Assembly (NCBI RefSeq): GCF_003568865.1 | Contig: NZ_CP031115.1 | Location: forward strand, 1,488,001 to 1,552,000 | Source of the DNA: Rubrobacter indicoceani | GTDB taxonomy: Bacteria; Actinomycetota; Rubrobacteria; Rubrobacterales; Rubrobacteraceae | DNA length: 64,000 nucleotides | Reading direction: 5' to 3' | Part shown: one piece after another, positions 18,794-27,885 of the stretch | How positions within the stretch are numbered: the first letter of the stretch is position 1 | Layout of the letters: each line of letters opens with the position of its first letter | Made by a program: the position numbers and the translations under genes | Notes under the pieces: generated by a model | Database searches by the model: none | What the model was told of the DNA's origin: nothing | Seen by the model: the letters and a program-made list of their open reading frames with translations, nothing else

Positions 18794-20145
18794 AGGGTCG
18801 CCAGAAATTCCTCACCGATGGTGGAGATATCGCCCGCTCCGAGGGTCAAGACGGTATCTTCGGGGGCGGATATCTTTTCCAGCACGTTCGGGATGTCGTC
18901 CTTGTTCGGGACAAAGTAGACGTTCGGGAAGGCGTTCCGGGACTCGCAGATCGCATCCACTATCAGCTTTCCGTTTACGCCGGGCTCGGGCTGTTCGCCT
19001 GAGCCGTAGACTTCGGTGATGATAACGGAGTCCGCCGCTTTGAAGGCTTCTCCGAACTCCCGGTAGAGCTTGCGGGTACGAGAGTACCGGTGCGGCTGAA
19101 AAACCGCGACGACGCGGCCCGGCTCGGGCGTGGTCGCGCGCGCCACGTCGAGGGTTGCAAGGATCTCGGTCGGGTGGTGCGCGTAGTCATCCACGACCTT
19201 GACGCCGGACTTCACGCCCTTGACCTGAAACCTGCGCCGGACCCCGCCAAAGTCAGCCAGGGTGCGGGCCGCTTCGTAAGCGTCGTGGCCGAGCCAGCGG
19301 GCGACCGAGACGGCGGCGAGCGAGTTCAGGATATTGTGCCGCCCGTGCACCCCGAGCGTAACGGGACCGCGCTCCTCGCCGTTCTCGAAGAGGATGTACC
19401 CATCCGAAGAAGTTACCTCGGCGCGAAGATCGCCGGAGTTCAGGCCGTACAGCGTAACCGGACAGGGCGAGAGGGCGGCGGCCTCGAGACAGTTCTCATC
19501 GTCGGAGCAGACAACGAGGTGACCGGACCCCGGCAGGTCGGAAACGAACTTCGCAAAGGTGTCCTTCACGTCCTGAAGAGAGGAATAAAAGTCCGGGTGA
19601 TCGAACTCGATGTTGGTTATAACGGCGGCTTCGGGGTGGATCTGCAGCAGCGAGCGGTCGCTCTCGTCCGCTTCGGCGATGATGAGGTCGGTGCGTCCGA
19701 AGGCGACGTTCGAGCCAATGTCGTTCAACTCGCCGCCAACAAGGGCGGTCGGGTTCTCCCCGAGCTTCATCAAGGCGTGGGTCGTCATGCTCGTCGTGGT
19801 CGTCTTGCCGTGCGTCCCGGCGATCGCAACGCCACACCCTTCGGCCACGATCATCCCGAGCGCGGCGGCCCGCTGTATCACCGGGATCGAACGCCTCTGA
19901 GCCTCCATTACGTCTATGTTCGTCTTCGGGATGGCGGTCGAGACAACGACAAGCTCCGAATCGCCGAGCTGCTCCGGGTCGTGACCGATGTATACGGTTA
20001 TACCGATTTCTTCCAGTCTTTTTGTCTGCACCGATTCCTTGAGGTCGGAGCCGACCACATCGTTGCCCATACGCTTAAGGACTTCGGCGACGCTGCTCAT
20101 CCCGGCCCCGCCGATACCGACCATGTAGATCTTCTGCTTTTTCAT
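18790..20145 (-). CDS. murC: UDP-N-acetylmuramate--L-alanine ligase
   Basis: Adds the first stem residue, L-Ala, to UDP-MurNAc with ATP. N-terminal UDP-binding motif GIGGAGMSSVAEVLKRMG; ATP P-loop AGTHGKTTTTSM; C-terminal DDYAHHPTEI. 451 residues, normal. ATG overlaps the murG stop by 4 bp and its own stop overlaps the ftsQ start, indicating strict co-translation of late precursor and division genes. Confidence 0.96.
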   Translation of the reverse strand: MKKQKIYMVGIGGAGMSSVAEVLKRMGNDVVGSDLKESVQTKRLEEIGITVYIGHDPEQLGDSELVVVSTAIPKTNIDVMEAQRRSIPVIQRAAALGMIVAEGCGVAIAGTHGKTTTTSMTTHALMKLGENPTALVGGELNDIGSNVAFGRTDLIIAEADESDRSLLQIHPEAAVITNIEFDHPDFYSSLQDVKDTFAKFVSDLPGSGHLVVCSDDENCLEAAALSPCPVTLYGLNSGDLRAEVTSSDGYILFENGEERGPVTLGVHGRHNILNSLAAVSVARWLGHDAYEAARTLADFGGVRRRFQVKGVKSGVKVVDDYAHHPTEILATLDVARATTPEPGRVVAVFQPHRYSRTRKLYREFGEAFKAADSVIITEVYGSGEQPEPGVNGKLIVDAICESRNAFPNVYFVPNKDDIPNVLEKISAPEDTVLTLGAGDISTIGEEFLATL

Positions 20146-21233
20146 CTCCGCTCCTTGCCTTCGGGCTCTCCGGCGCGAACGAGCCGCTCTGCAACCGCAT
20201 CCGCCGCACCCGGCGTCGCCAGCGATTTCATATTCCGGGCAAGCTCCTCTCTGCGACCGGCGTCGCCGAGAAGCCCCTCGACCCGGCTCCGCACCGAACC
20301 GGCATCCACCTCCCGGTCGGAGAGAAGCTCCGCCGCGCCCCGCTCCGTGAAATACCGGGCGTTGTGGAGCTGATGGTCACCCGTCGCGTAGGGGAACGGA
20401 ACCAGAACCGAAGCCCGACCCACCGCAGCGAGATCAAACAGCGAACCCGCCCCCGCCCGACTTACCACCACGTCCGCCGCCGCTACGTACCGCCAGATGT
20501 CCCCCGCGTACTCCAGAACAACGTGGCGGGTATTATCGGTTGACAGCTTCGGGAAGTCCCGTTTACCGGCGACCTGCACGACGGTGTAGTCCGTGGAATC
20601 TTTTCTACGAAACGCCTCTTCGGCGGCGGTGTTCAGCTTGAGCGCGCCGCCGCTGCCGCCAAAGACCAGCGCGACCGGCGGTTCTAGGGCGAGTTCTTCC
20701 AGGGCTTCGCTTTGCGATACGTCAAAGAACTCCTGGCGCGTCGGCATCCCGACTTCGATAGCGTTCGGCAGGTTCTCCGCGGCTGCGGGGAAGGTTACGA
20801 AGTTCTCCCTTGTAAAGCGTCCGGCCAGCCGGTTGACCCGACCGGGAACGGAGTTCTGCTCGTGCAGAAAGGTCGGGAGGCCGAGCGTTCGGGCCGCGGC
20901 TACGGCGGGTGCGCTCGCGTATCCTCCGACCCCGAGAACGGAGACGGGCCGGAGCTCCGAGAGCACCTTGCGGCATTTCGTGACGGCCCGGGCAAAGAGC
21001 GCGCCCGCCTTCAGGCGAGCGGTCGGTCCGCCCGTAAAGCCCGCGAGCGGCAGAGAGTGGAGCTGGAACCCGGCCTGCGGCACGAGCGTTGTTTCGATGC
21101 CGCCCGTCGAGCCGATAAACTGCACCTCCGCACCCAGCCGGCGCAGGGACTCAGCCACGCAGAGGGCGGGGATCGCGTGTCCCCCGGTCCCGCCGCCCGC
21201 TATCACCACGCACGATCCGTTCTCTGCCGTCAA
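20142..21233 (-). CDS. murG: UDP-GlcNAc:lipid I N-acetylglucosaminyltransferase
   Basis: Glycosyltransferase family 28 enzyme that turns lipid I into lipid II at the inner membrane face. N-terminal lipid-I loop IAGGGTGGHAIPALCVA, then EQNSVPGRVNRLAGRF, the second G-loop VFGGSGGALKLN, and the UDP-GlcNAc signature SRAGAGSLFDLAAVGR. 363 residues. The glycine-rich loop begins at about residue 12, so a start much later than 21233 is not possible; this forces an 83-bp overlap with the end of ftsW. Confidence 0.95.
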   Translation of the reverse strand: MTAENGSCVVIAGGGTGGHAIPALCVAESLRRLGAEVQFIGSTGGIETTLVPQAGFQLHSLPLAGFTGGPTARLKAGALFARAVTKCRKVLSELRPVSVLGVGGYASAPAVAAARTLGLPTFLHEQNSVPGRVNRLAGRFTRENFVTFPAAAENLPNAIEVGMPTRQEFFDVSQSEALEELALEPPVALVFGGSGGALKLNTAAEEAFRRKDSTDYTVVQVAGKRDFPKLSTDNTRHVVLEYAGDIWRYVAAADVVVSRAGAGSLFDLAAVGRASVLVPFPYATGDHQLHNARYFTERGAAELLSDREVDAGSVRSRVEGLLGDAGRREELARNMKSLATPGAADAVAERLVRAGEPEGKERR

Positions 21234-22347
21234 TGCTCCTCGATCCGTTTCTGTCCATCGTCTTTTTCACCCTCGCCGGTTTCGCGACGCTCGCCCGCTC
21301 GCTGTCCTCGGAGATCCTGTAGAGGATACCGACGGCGGCAAAGCAGACCACCAGGCTCGAACCGCCGTAGCTTATAAACGGGAGGGTGATACCGGCCAGC
21401 GGCAAGACTACCATTGCCGCGCCCATGTTAAAGACCGCCTGCAGCGAAATCATGGTCGTAAGCCCGCTGGCGATACACCGGGCCATTACCGTCGGGGCGT
21501 TCAGGGCGATTCGGTACCCGAGCACCGCAAACGCGCCGAACGAGAGTATGACGACCGCCATCCCGAAAAACCCCAGCTCCTCGCCGATCAGAGCGAAGAT
21601 CATATCCGTCTGAACCTCCGGGATGGCGACGCTCTCGGCCCCGCCCCCGGCCCCGATGCCGAAAGCGTCGCCGGCTTTTATCGCGATCATGGACTGAACC
21701 ACCTGATAGCCCGAGCCATCCGCCACCGCCCACGGGTCGAGAAACGTCATGAACCGGTCGCGCCGGTAGGGTTCTGCGATCATGACCAAGACAAGCGCCA
21801 CGAACCCGGCTCCACCTGCAAGCAGCAGGTCCCGACTTCTCACCTCCGAGGCCCACAGCGCGCCCGCCGCCCCGGCAACCAGCACCACCGACGTACCGAA
21901 GTCCGGTTGTAAAAGCACGAGCCCGACCAGAACCCCGACCGCCCCGAGCGTCCTGAACGGCAGCCCCGAACCCTTCGGCATCCGCGCAAGCGCGCAGGCC
22001 AGGATCAGCACCGCCGCGAGCTTGGCGAACTCGGAGGGCTGCAAACTGAAGAACCCGAGGTCTATCCACCGCCGCGCGCCGCCGACCGTGCTGCCGACGC
22101 TCGGGATCATCACCAGCACCAGCAACCCCACGACCACGAAGTAGTAGTTTTTCGTGATCCTGCGCCACGCCGGGTAGCGAATGCGGCTCGCCAGAAAGAA
22201 CACCCCGATTCCCAGACCGACGTGCAGACCTCGCACGAGAAGATAGTGCATCCCGTAGTCCCGGTAAGTTGCAGAGTAGACCATGATCACCCCGAGCAGC
22301 GAAAGCCCGAGCGCGATGAACAGTAGAAGCGACCGACCTGAACTCAC
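21151..22347 (-). CDS. ftsW: FtsW, SEDS-family septal peptidoglycan polymerase
   Basis: Lipid II polymerase working with FtsI at the septum. Multi-pass membrane protein with the SEDS motifs IPEVQTDMIFALIGEELGFF and ITLPFISYGGSSLVV. The GTG at 22347 forms a GTGA overlap with the murD stop and gives 398 residues. After the last transmembrane helix a 55-residue basic cytoplasmic tail (Arg/Asp/Gly-rich) continues 83 bp into murG, so part of the tail shares DNA with the MurG N-terminus in another frame. Confidence 0.93.
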   Translation of the reverse strand: MSSGRSLLLFIALGLSLLGVIMVYSATYRDYGMHYLLVRGLHVGLGIGVFFLASRIRYPAWRRITKNYYFVVVGLLVLVMIPSVGSTVGGARRWIDLGFFSLQPSEFAKLAAVLILACALARMPKGSGLPFRTLGAVGVLVGLVLLQPDFGTSVVLVAGAAGALWASEVRSRDLLLAGGAGFVALVLVMIAEPYRRDRFMTFLDPWAVADGSGYQVVQSMIAIKAGDAFGIGAGGGAESVAIPEVQTDMIFALIGEELGFFGMAVVILSFGAFAVLGYRIALNAPTVMARCIASGLTTMISLQAVFNMGAAMVVLPLAGITLPFISYGGSSLVVCFAAVGILYRISEDSERASVAKPARVKKTMDRNGSRSIDGRERIVRGDSGRRDRGTRDPRPLRG

Positions 22348-23681
22348 ACCGACCCGACCCGCGCAAGCCGGGCGAACACGTCCCCGCGCTCGGCATAACC
22401 GGAGAACTCGTCGAAGCTCGCGCATCCCGGAGACAGCAGAACGACGTCTCCGCTCCGGGCGGTCGCCTTTGCAGCCTTCACCGCGTCACCCAGTTCATCG
22501 GCCAGCGTAGCCCGCTCCCCGAAACCGATTCCCTCCAGCCACCGGAACAGCCTCGGCCCCGACTCCCCACAGCACACGACCGCCCGACAGCCGCCGAGAT
22601 ACGGCTCGACCTCCGCGAAATCGGTCTTCTTCTCCGAGCCGCCGAGGATCAGGACAACCGACCGCCCCCGAAAACTCAGCAGCGCGGCCACGACCGCCGC
22701 CGGGTTCGTCGCCTTCGAGTCGTCTACCCACGTGATACCGCTCGACCTCTCCACGACCTGTATCCGGTGCGGCTTCGGCCCGTAGGCGAGAAGCCCCTCC
22801 CGAACGGCCTCGATGCCCGCCCCGAGCTTTACCGCGCCCGACGCCGCGAACAAGGCGTTCTCGAGGTTGTGCGGCCCGCCGAACGGCAACTCCTCTGCAC
22901 GCACGATCCGCTCGCCCCGGACAACGAGCTCACCGCCTCCGGTAACGAGCGTCTCGCCCTCCCCGACTACGACGGTTCGTGCCCGCAGACCCGGTACCGC
23001 CCCCCGACCGACCTCATCCGTCGCGCTGACAAGGGCGAGGTCGGACGCCTTCTGGCCAGCGAAAACGGTGAGCTTGTCGCGGACGTACTCATCAAAAGAG
23101 GCGTGCCAGTTCAGGTGATCCGGCCTGACGTTCAGAAGGGCCGCCGCCTCGAATCCCGGCTCCGGCAGGTAGTGAAGCTGAAACGAAGACACCTCCAGCA
23201 CGAGCCGCCCGGCCTCCCGAACCTCATCCGCACATCCCGTCAGGGCGCGCCACGAGTTACCGGCCAGTACGTTCGGCAGGCCCGCTGCGTCGAGCATCCC
23301 GGCGGTCATATCCGCAACGGTCGTCTTACCGTTCGTGCCGGTTACGGCGGATACCCTTACGTCTCCGCCGAGCAGTTCCAGCCCGAACGCGACCTCGGAC
23401 AACACCGGAACGCCCCGCTCCCCGGCCGCCCGGAGCACCGCGTCCGAGGGCCTGACGCCGGGGCTTACAACAACCCGCTCGACGCCTTCAAGAACCTCCG
23501 GCCCGGCACCAAGCGTGGTCGCGAAGTCCAGCCCGGCTGCAACGCGACGGAGGCTCTCGTCGTCCTGACTGTCGGCGGCGAGCGTCTCGACCCCGGCGGC
23601 CTGAAGGGCGCGAATCGAGGAGATGCCCGACTCACCGAGCCCGTAGACCAGCGTTCGTCCGTTTGTCGGGCTCACCGTCAT
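22344..23681 (-). CDS. murD: UDP-MurNAc-L-Ala--D-glutamate ligase
   Basis: Adds D-Glu to the peptidoglycan stem. N-terminal GRTLVYGLGESGISSIRAL, ATP P-loop AVTGTNGKTTVADMT, ligand-binding NVRPDHLNWH, and C-terminal WVDDSKATNPAAV. The ATG at 23681 overlaps the mraY stop by 4 bp and starts MTVSPTNGR, giving 445 residues; the frame extends upstream only into mraY. Confidence 0.95.
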   Translation of the reverse strand: MTVSPTNGRTLVYGLGESGISSIRALQAAGVETLAADSQDDESLRRVAAGLDFATTLGAGPEVLEGVERVVVSPGVRPSDAVLRAAGERGVPVLSEVAFGLELLGGDVRVSAVTGTNGKTTVADMTAGMLDAAGLPNVLAGNSWRALTGCADEVREAGRLVLEVSSFQLHYLPEPGFEAAALLNVRPDHLNWHASFDEYVRDKLTVFAGQKASDLALVSATDEVGRGAVPGLRARTVVVGEGETLVTGGGELVVRGERIVRAEELPFGGPHNLENALFAASGAVKLGAGIEAVREGLLAYGPKPHRIQVVERSSGITWVDDSKATNPAAVVAALLSFRGRSVVLILGGSEKKTDFAEVEPYLGGCRAVVCCGESGPRLFRWLEGIGFGERATLADELGDAVKAAKATARSGDVVLLSPGCASFDEFSGYAERGDVFARLARVGSV

Positions 23682-24667
23682 ACGTTGTAGAGAAAAAGGT
23701 AGTAGACGATAAACCCGGTCGCGGCAAAAGCGGACTGGATGATCCAGAACCGCACCACCACCTTGTTCTCTTCCCACCCGATAAACTCGAAATGATGGTG
23801 TATCGGGGCCATCTTGAAGATGCGCTTGCCCGTCAGCTTGAACGACGCGACCTGCAGGATAACCGACGCCGCCTCGATAACGAACAGCCCACCGATGATC
23901 GGCAGCAGCATCTCCGTTTTCGTCAGCACCGCCGCCGCGGCCAGCATCCCCCCGATGGCCAGCGAGCCGGTATCGCCCATGAAAACCTGCGCCGGATGCG
24001 AGTTGTACCAGAGAAAACCGATGATCCCCCCGACCATCGCCCCGCAGATTACCGCGAGGTCATACTGCCGCTCGAGAAACGCTATCGCCGTGTAGCAGAG
24101 CAGCGCGATACCGCCCGCCCCCGCCGCAAGCCCGTCGAGGCCGTCGGAGAGGTTCACGGCGTTTGTTGTCCCGACTATGACCAGCAGCATCAGGACGCTG
24201 AAAAGCGCGACGCTCACCAGCCCCGGCCCGAGAACCACGTTCGACGAAAGCCCCGGCACCACTACGTTCTGCGTTACGCCGACAAAGTAGATAGCCATCA
24301 CGTCGGCGATAACGACCGAGAGCGAAAGCAAAAGAAACTTCGCCCGCACGCTGAGACCCTCGTTGTGGCGCTTCGTGATCTTCTGCCAGTCGTCGTACAG
24401 CCCGATGCCCGCCGCGACCGCGACGAGTATGAGCGCCGTGAACGTCGCCGGGTTCGGCCTCGATACGACCACCAGCGCCGCCACCACCCCGACAAGAAAG
24501 ACCACGCCGCCCATCGTCGGCGTCCCGGCCTTTATGAGGTGCGTCTGCGGACCCTCCTCCCGAATGAACTGCCCGAACTTCTTTGTCTGCAGAAAGCCTA
24601 TGAACTTCCCGCCGAGAGCGACCGTTACCGCAAACGCAATCGCCGCCGCAAGCACGACGCTAAACAA
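23678..24667 (-). CDS. mraY: Phospho-N-acetylmuramoyl-pentapeptide transferase
   Basis: Integral membrane enzyme forming lipid I from UDP-MurNAc-pentapeptide and undecaprenyl phosphate. About ten hydrophobic helices; conserved Asp-rich loop VNLSDGLDGLAAG, N-terminal KAGTPTMGGV and the C-terminal histidine motif MAPIHHHFE. 329 residues, typical for actinobacteria. Starts 8 bp inside the murF end and ends in an ATGA overlap with murD. Confidence 0.96.
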   Translation of the reverse strand: MFSVVLAAAIAFAVTVALGGKFIGFLQTKKFGQFIREEGPQTHLIKAGTPTMGGVVFLVGVVAALVVVSRPNPATFTALILVAVAAGIGLYDDWQKITKRHNEGLSVRAKFLLLSLSVVIADVMAIYFVGVTQNVVVPGLSSNVVLGPGLVSVALFSVLMLLVIVGTTNAVNLSDGLDGLAAGAGGIALLCYTAIAFLERQYDLAVICGAMVGGIIGFLWYNSHPAQVFMGDTGSLAIGGMLAAAAVLTKTEMLLPIIGGLFVIEAASVILQVASFKLTGKRIFKMAPIHHHFEFIGWEENKVVVRFWIIQSAFAATGFIVYYLFLYNV

Positions 24668-26048
24668 GAGGTAACGACTCCTTTAACGTGAGGGTTACTC
24701 TGTCCAGACCGATCCCCCTGGAACCCTTCACCACCACGTAATCGTTTGGCTTGAGCAGCCCGGGGAGTTCCTCGGCGGCGGTTTCGGCGTCGGGGTAGGC
24801 GACGCTCTCGCCGGGGAAAGTCTCGGCGTACCAGCGGGCCTCTTCGCCGACGCAGACGAGCAGGTCCACGCCGGACGTCGCCGCTACGTCGCCTATCTCC
24901 TGGTGGTAGGCGCGCGTCGAGGACCCGAGCTCGAACATGCCGCCGAGGATCGCGACGAACCGCCTCTCCTGCTGGGCGGCCTGCCCGGCCCCGTACTTGA
25001 GCACCGCCGACATCGCCGCCGGGGAGGCGTTGTACGAGTCGTCGTAGACGGTTATGTCGCCGCGCAGGCTAAAGAGTTCGCCCCTAAGACCGGTCCGCTT
25101 TATGCGTGCGGCCCCGGCGGCGCATTCCTCCAGGGACAGGCCGAGCGCAAGACCACCGCCTATAGCCGCGAGCAGTGGCTGTATAAGGTGCGTCCCGAAT
25201 ACCGGGGCCAGAACCTCCGCAGAGCGCCCCTCGTACTCGACGGTAAACCGTAGCCCTTCGGTGGTCTCCGAGACGCCTGAAGCAGAGAGGTCCACCCCCC
25301 CGCTTATCCCCTCGTCGGCGGCGAATGAGATCCTCCGCGCAAGGCTCCGCTCGGAGGCCACCGCAGCGGCCGGAACGCCGGAGGGGGCCACGAGGGTTCC
25401 GTTCTCCAGGAGGCAGGTCGCAAGCTCACCTTTAGCTTCAGCGAGGGCTTCGAGGCTCCCGAAAGAGTCCAGGTGAACGGGAGATATAGCCGTGAGTATT
25501 CCGACGCTCGGGCGGGCTATGCTGCACAGCTGGGTTATGTCCCCGGCGTGGGTCGCGCCCATTTCGAGGACGAGGTGTTCGGTCCTCGGTCCGGCGGCGA
25601 GCACGGTCAGGGGGAGCCCTATCTCGTTGTTGAAGTTCCCGGCGGTTGCAAAGGTGCGGCTGCCGGAGTTGCGGAGGATCGCGGCGAGCGCGTCCTTTGT
25701 CGTGGTCTTCCCGACCGTCCCGGTGATGCCCACTATCGCCGGAGCTTCGTTCTTCAGATCCGACAGGCTCCAACGCGCGAGCGACTGCAGGGCGGCGAGC
25801 GGGTCTTCAACGACGAGCGTCGGAAGGCTTTCAAGGGGCCGGTCGGCCACGACGGCTGCGGCCCCGGCTTCGATGGCCGAGCGGGCGTACAGTGCACCGT
25901 CGGTCCTGCCCCGGAGGGCAAAGAACAGATCCCCGGGTCGGACCTCGCGGGAGTCTATGGCGGCTCCGCTCACAACGTCTTCGGATGGGCAGTTCACGAT
26001 CCGCGCACCGGTCGCGGCGCGGACCTCTTCGAGCGTTACGGGTCTCAT
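24660..26048 (-). CDS. murF: UDP-MurNAc-tripeptide--D-Ala-D-Ala ligase
   Basis: Adds D-Ala-D-Ala to the stem tripeptide. The N-terminal domain is the Rhodanese-like UDP-binding fold of MurE/MurF (VSGAAIDSREVRPGDLFFAL); P-loop GITGTVGKTTTKDALA; C-terminal DSYNASPAAM. 462 residues. The DSYNA motif and the P-loop form mark it as MurF, not MurE. Overlaps the ftsI stop by 4 bp, leaving no room for murE, which usually sits here. Confidence 0.95.
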   Translation of the reverse strand: MRPVTLEEVRAATGARIVNCPSEDVVSGAAIDSREVRPGDLFFALRGRTDGALYARSAIEAGAAAVVADRPLESLPTLVVEDPLAALQSLARWSLSDLKNEAPAIVGITGTVGKTTTKDALAAILRNSGSRTFATAGNFNNEIGLPLTVLAAGPRTEHLVLEMGATHAGDITQLCSIARPSVGILTAISPVHLDSFGSLEALAEAKGELATCLLENGTLVAPSGVPAAAVASERSLARRISFAADEGISGGVDLSASGVSETTEGLRFTVEYEGRSAEVLAPVFGTHLIQPLLAAIGGGLALGLSLEECAAGAARIKRTGLRGELFSLRGDITVYDDSYNASPAAMSAVLKYGAGQAAQQERRFVAILGGMFELGSSTRAYHQEIGDVAATSGVDLLVCVGEEARWYAETFPGESVAYPDAETAAEELPGLLKPNDYVVVKGSRGIGLDRVTLTLKESLPLV

Positions 26049-27871
26049 TCGGTTGCCTCCGGTTCCCCGACTATCAGGCGGTCGGGCGGCACGTTGAAGT
26101 ACGAGAGGGTGAAGTTCATGACTTTCTCGAAGGCCGGGGCGGCGACGCTCTCCCCCCAGATCGACCTCTGCGGCTCGTCTACGACGATCAAGGTCACGTA
26201 CTCCGGGTCGTCAACGGGGGCGAACCCGATAAAGGAGGCGTAGTAATCCTCTCCGTAAGTTCCGCTTTCGGGGTCTACCTTCTGGGATGTTCCGGTTTTT
26301 CCTCCGACGGTGTAGCCGGGTATCTCGGCGAGGCGACCGGTCCCGTCGTCAACGGTGGTTTGTAGCATCCCGCGTACTATATCCGAGGTACGCTCGCTTA
26401 TCACACGTTCTTCGCGCCCGGTTTTCTCGCCCTCGGTGACGTACGGCGTAACGCGCTGGCCGCCGTTGACGAGCGCGGTAAACGAGGTGGTCAGCCCGAG
26501 CGGGGTTACCGTCAGCCCCTGACCGATCGGGATGTTCCCGATCGAGACGCCGCTCCAGTCTCCGGTGCTCGGGAGGTAACCGGGGTCTTCCCCGTAAAGC
26601 TCGAACCCGGTCGCCTCTCCGATGCCGAACGCGGCGAGGTAACGGTGCACCCCCGCCTCACCGAGCCTTCGGGCGATCTCGATCGTCCCGACGTTGCTTG
26701 AATCAGCGAGGATCCCAGCGGGCGTCATCACCTCCGTTTCGTGCGGCACGGAGTCCCGTATTATCCGGTCTCCGACCTGTATGCTGTCCGGCACGACAAA
26801 GGTATCGTCTCTGGAGACGATACCTTCTTCTATCGCCCCGGCGAAGGTGAAGGGTTTCAGGGTCGAGCCGGGTTCGTAGGGGTCCGTTATGGCTCGGTTG
26901 CGCTGCTGTTCGGGGGTTGCGTCGGAGAAGCGGTTGTTGTTGTAGGCGGGGCTGTTGGCGAGGGCCACGAGCGCGCCGTCGTCGGCGCGCATGACGACGC
27001 CGACCGCGCTCCTGGCGTCGAATTCCTCGACGGCTTCGCGAAGAGAACTCTGAAGTTCCTGCTGCACGGCGGTGTCTATCGTGAGGGTGACGTCCCGGCC
27101 CTCGGCGAGCTCCGCATCGTAGCGGGCCTCGACGCCCCCGAACGTCCCGCCCGCGCTTCTGTTGCCGATAACCTGCGAGGCAAGGAAATCGTCGGGGTAG
27201 ACGCGCTCGGTCGTTGTTTCCAGATAGATACCTCTGAGGCCGAGGGCCGAGATCTTCTCTGCGCTCTCAGGCGCTACGGTTGCGACGGGGCTGTAGTCGT
27301 CTGGCTCGCCACCCTCGGAATCGGCCGAAAGGAGGGCTTCGATCTCATCTGCGGTCTGTCCGGTTTCGTCAGAGATGATTCCGGCAAGCTCCCCGGCGGA
27401 CTTGCGGGGATCTTCCACCTCGTAGGGCGTGGCGACGATTCGTGAGGCCTGGACGCTCGTCGCCAGCGTCCTGCCGTTTGCGCTGAGGATATCGCCGCGA
27501 GTGACCTCGACCCCGGAGAGCGGTGTGTGATCCACCATGAACTCCGAGATCTCGGCCCCGTCGGAGACGTTTATGGCGAAGGCCCGGCCGAGCAGAAGAA
27601 CGCTGGCGCAGGCGAACAGCCCGAGCACCAGCCCGACCCGCCGGGTGCCGGTCCCGCCGGGTCGGGTTGTTTCCTTTGTTCCGCTTTGAGGGTCGGTGCG
27701 CGAAATCGCCGGCGGGTGAGAAGGTTTTACCGGGCGTCTGTTGCGCGGGAGTTCTATAACCTCGGCCCCCTTGCTCCTGAGCCTCCGGCGGGCACGAAGT
27801 CTCTCGACCCTTACATTCCGCTGACCGTTCCTGCCGACTTCCCTGCGCGTCAAGCGATCCCTCGTTTCCAA
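26045..27871 (-). CDS. ftsI: FtsI / class B penicillin-binding protein
   Basis: Septal transpeptidase acting with FtsW. A basic N-terminal cytoplasmic region of about 75 residues (Arg-rich) precedes one transmembrane helix (VGLVLGLFACASVLLLGRAF). A dimerisation/pedestal domain and the transpeptidase domain follow, with all three active-site motifs: SxxK in EPGSTLKPF, SxN in ADSSNVGTIE, and KTG in GGKTGTSQK. 608 residues; no PASTA domains. Lies 14 bp after ftsL, the standard place for the division-specific enzyme. Confidence 0.94.
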   Translation of the reverse strand: METRDRLTRREVGRNGQRNVRVERLRARRRLRSKGAEVIELPRNRRPVKPSHPPAISRTDPQSGTKETTRPGGTGTRRVGLVLGLFACASVLLLGRAFAINVSDGAEISEFMVDHTPLSGVEVTRGDILSANGRTLATSVQASRIVATPYEVEDPRKSAGELAGIISDETGQTADEIEALLSADSEGGEPDDYSPVATVAPESAEKISALGLRGIYLETTTERVYPDDFLASQVIGNRSAGGTFGGVEARYDAELAEGRDVTLTIDTAVQQELQSSLREAVEEFDARSAVGVVMRADDGALVALANSPAYNNNRFSDATPEQQRNRAITDPYEPGSTLKPFTFAGAIEEGIVSRDDTFVVPDSIQVGDRIIRDSVPHETEVMTPAGILADSSNVGTIEIARRLGEAGVHRYLAAFGIGEATGFELYGEDPGYLPSTGDWSGVSIGNIPIGQGLTVTPLGLTTSFTALVNGGQRVTPYVTEGEKTGREERVISERTSDIVRGMLQTTVDDGTGRLAEIPGYTVGGKTGTSQKVDPESGTYGEDYYASFIGFAPVDDPEYVTLIVVDEPQRSIWGESVAAPAFEKVMNFTLSYFNVPPDRLIVGEPEATE

Positions 27872-27885
27872 CCTGCCTCTAAGAC

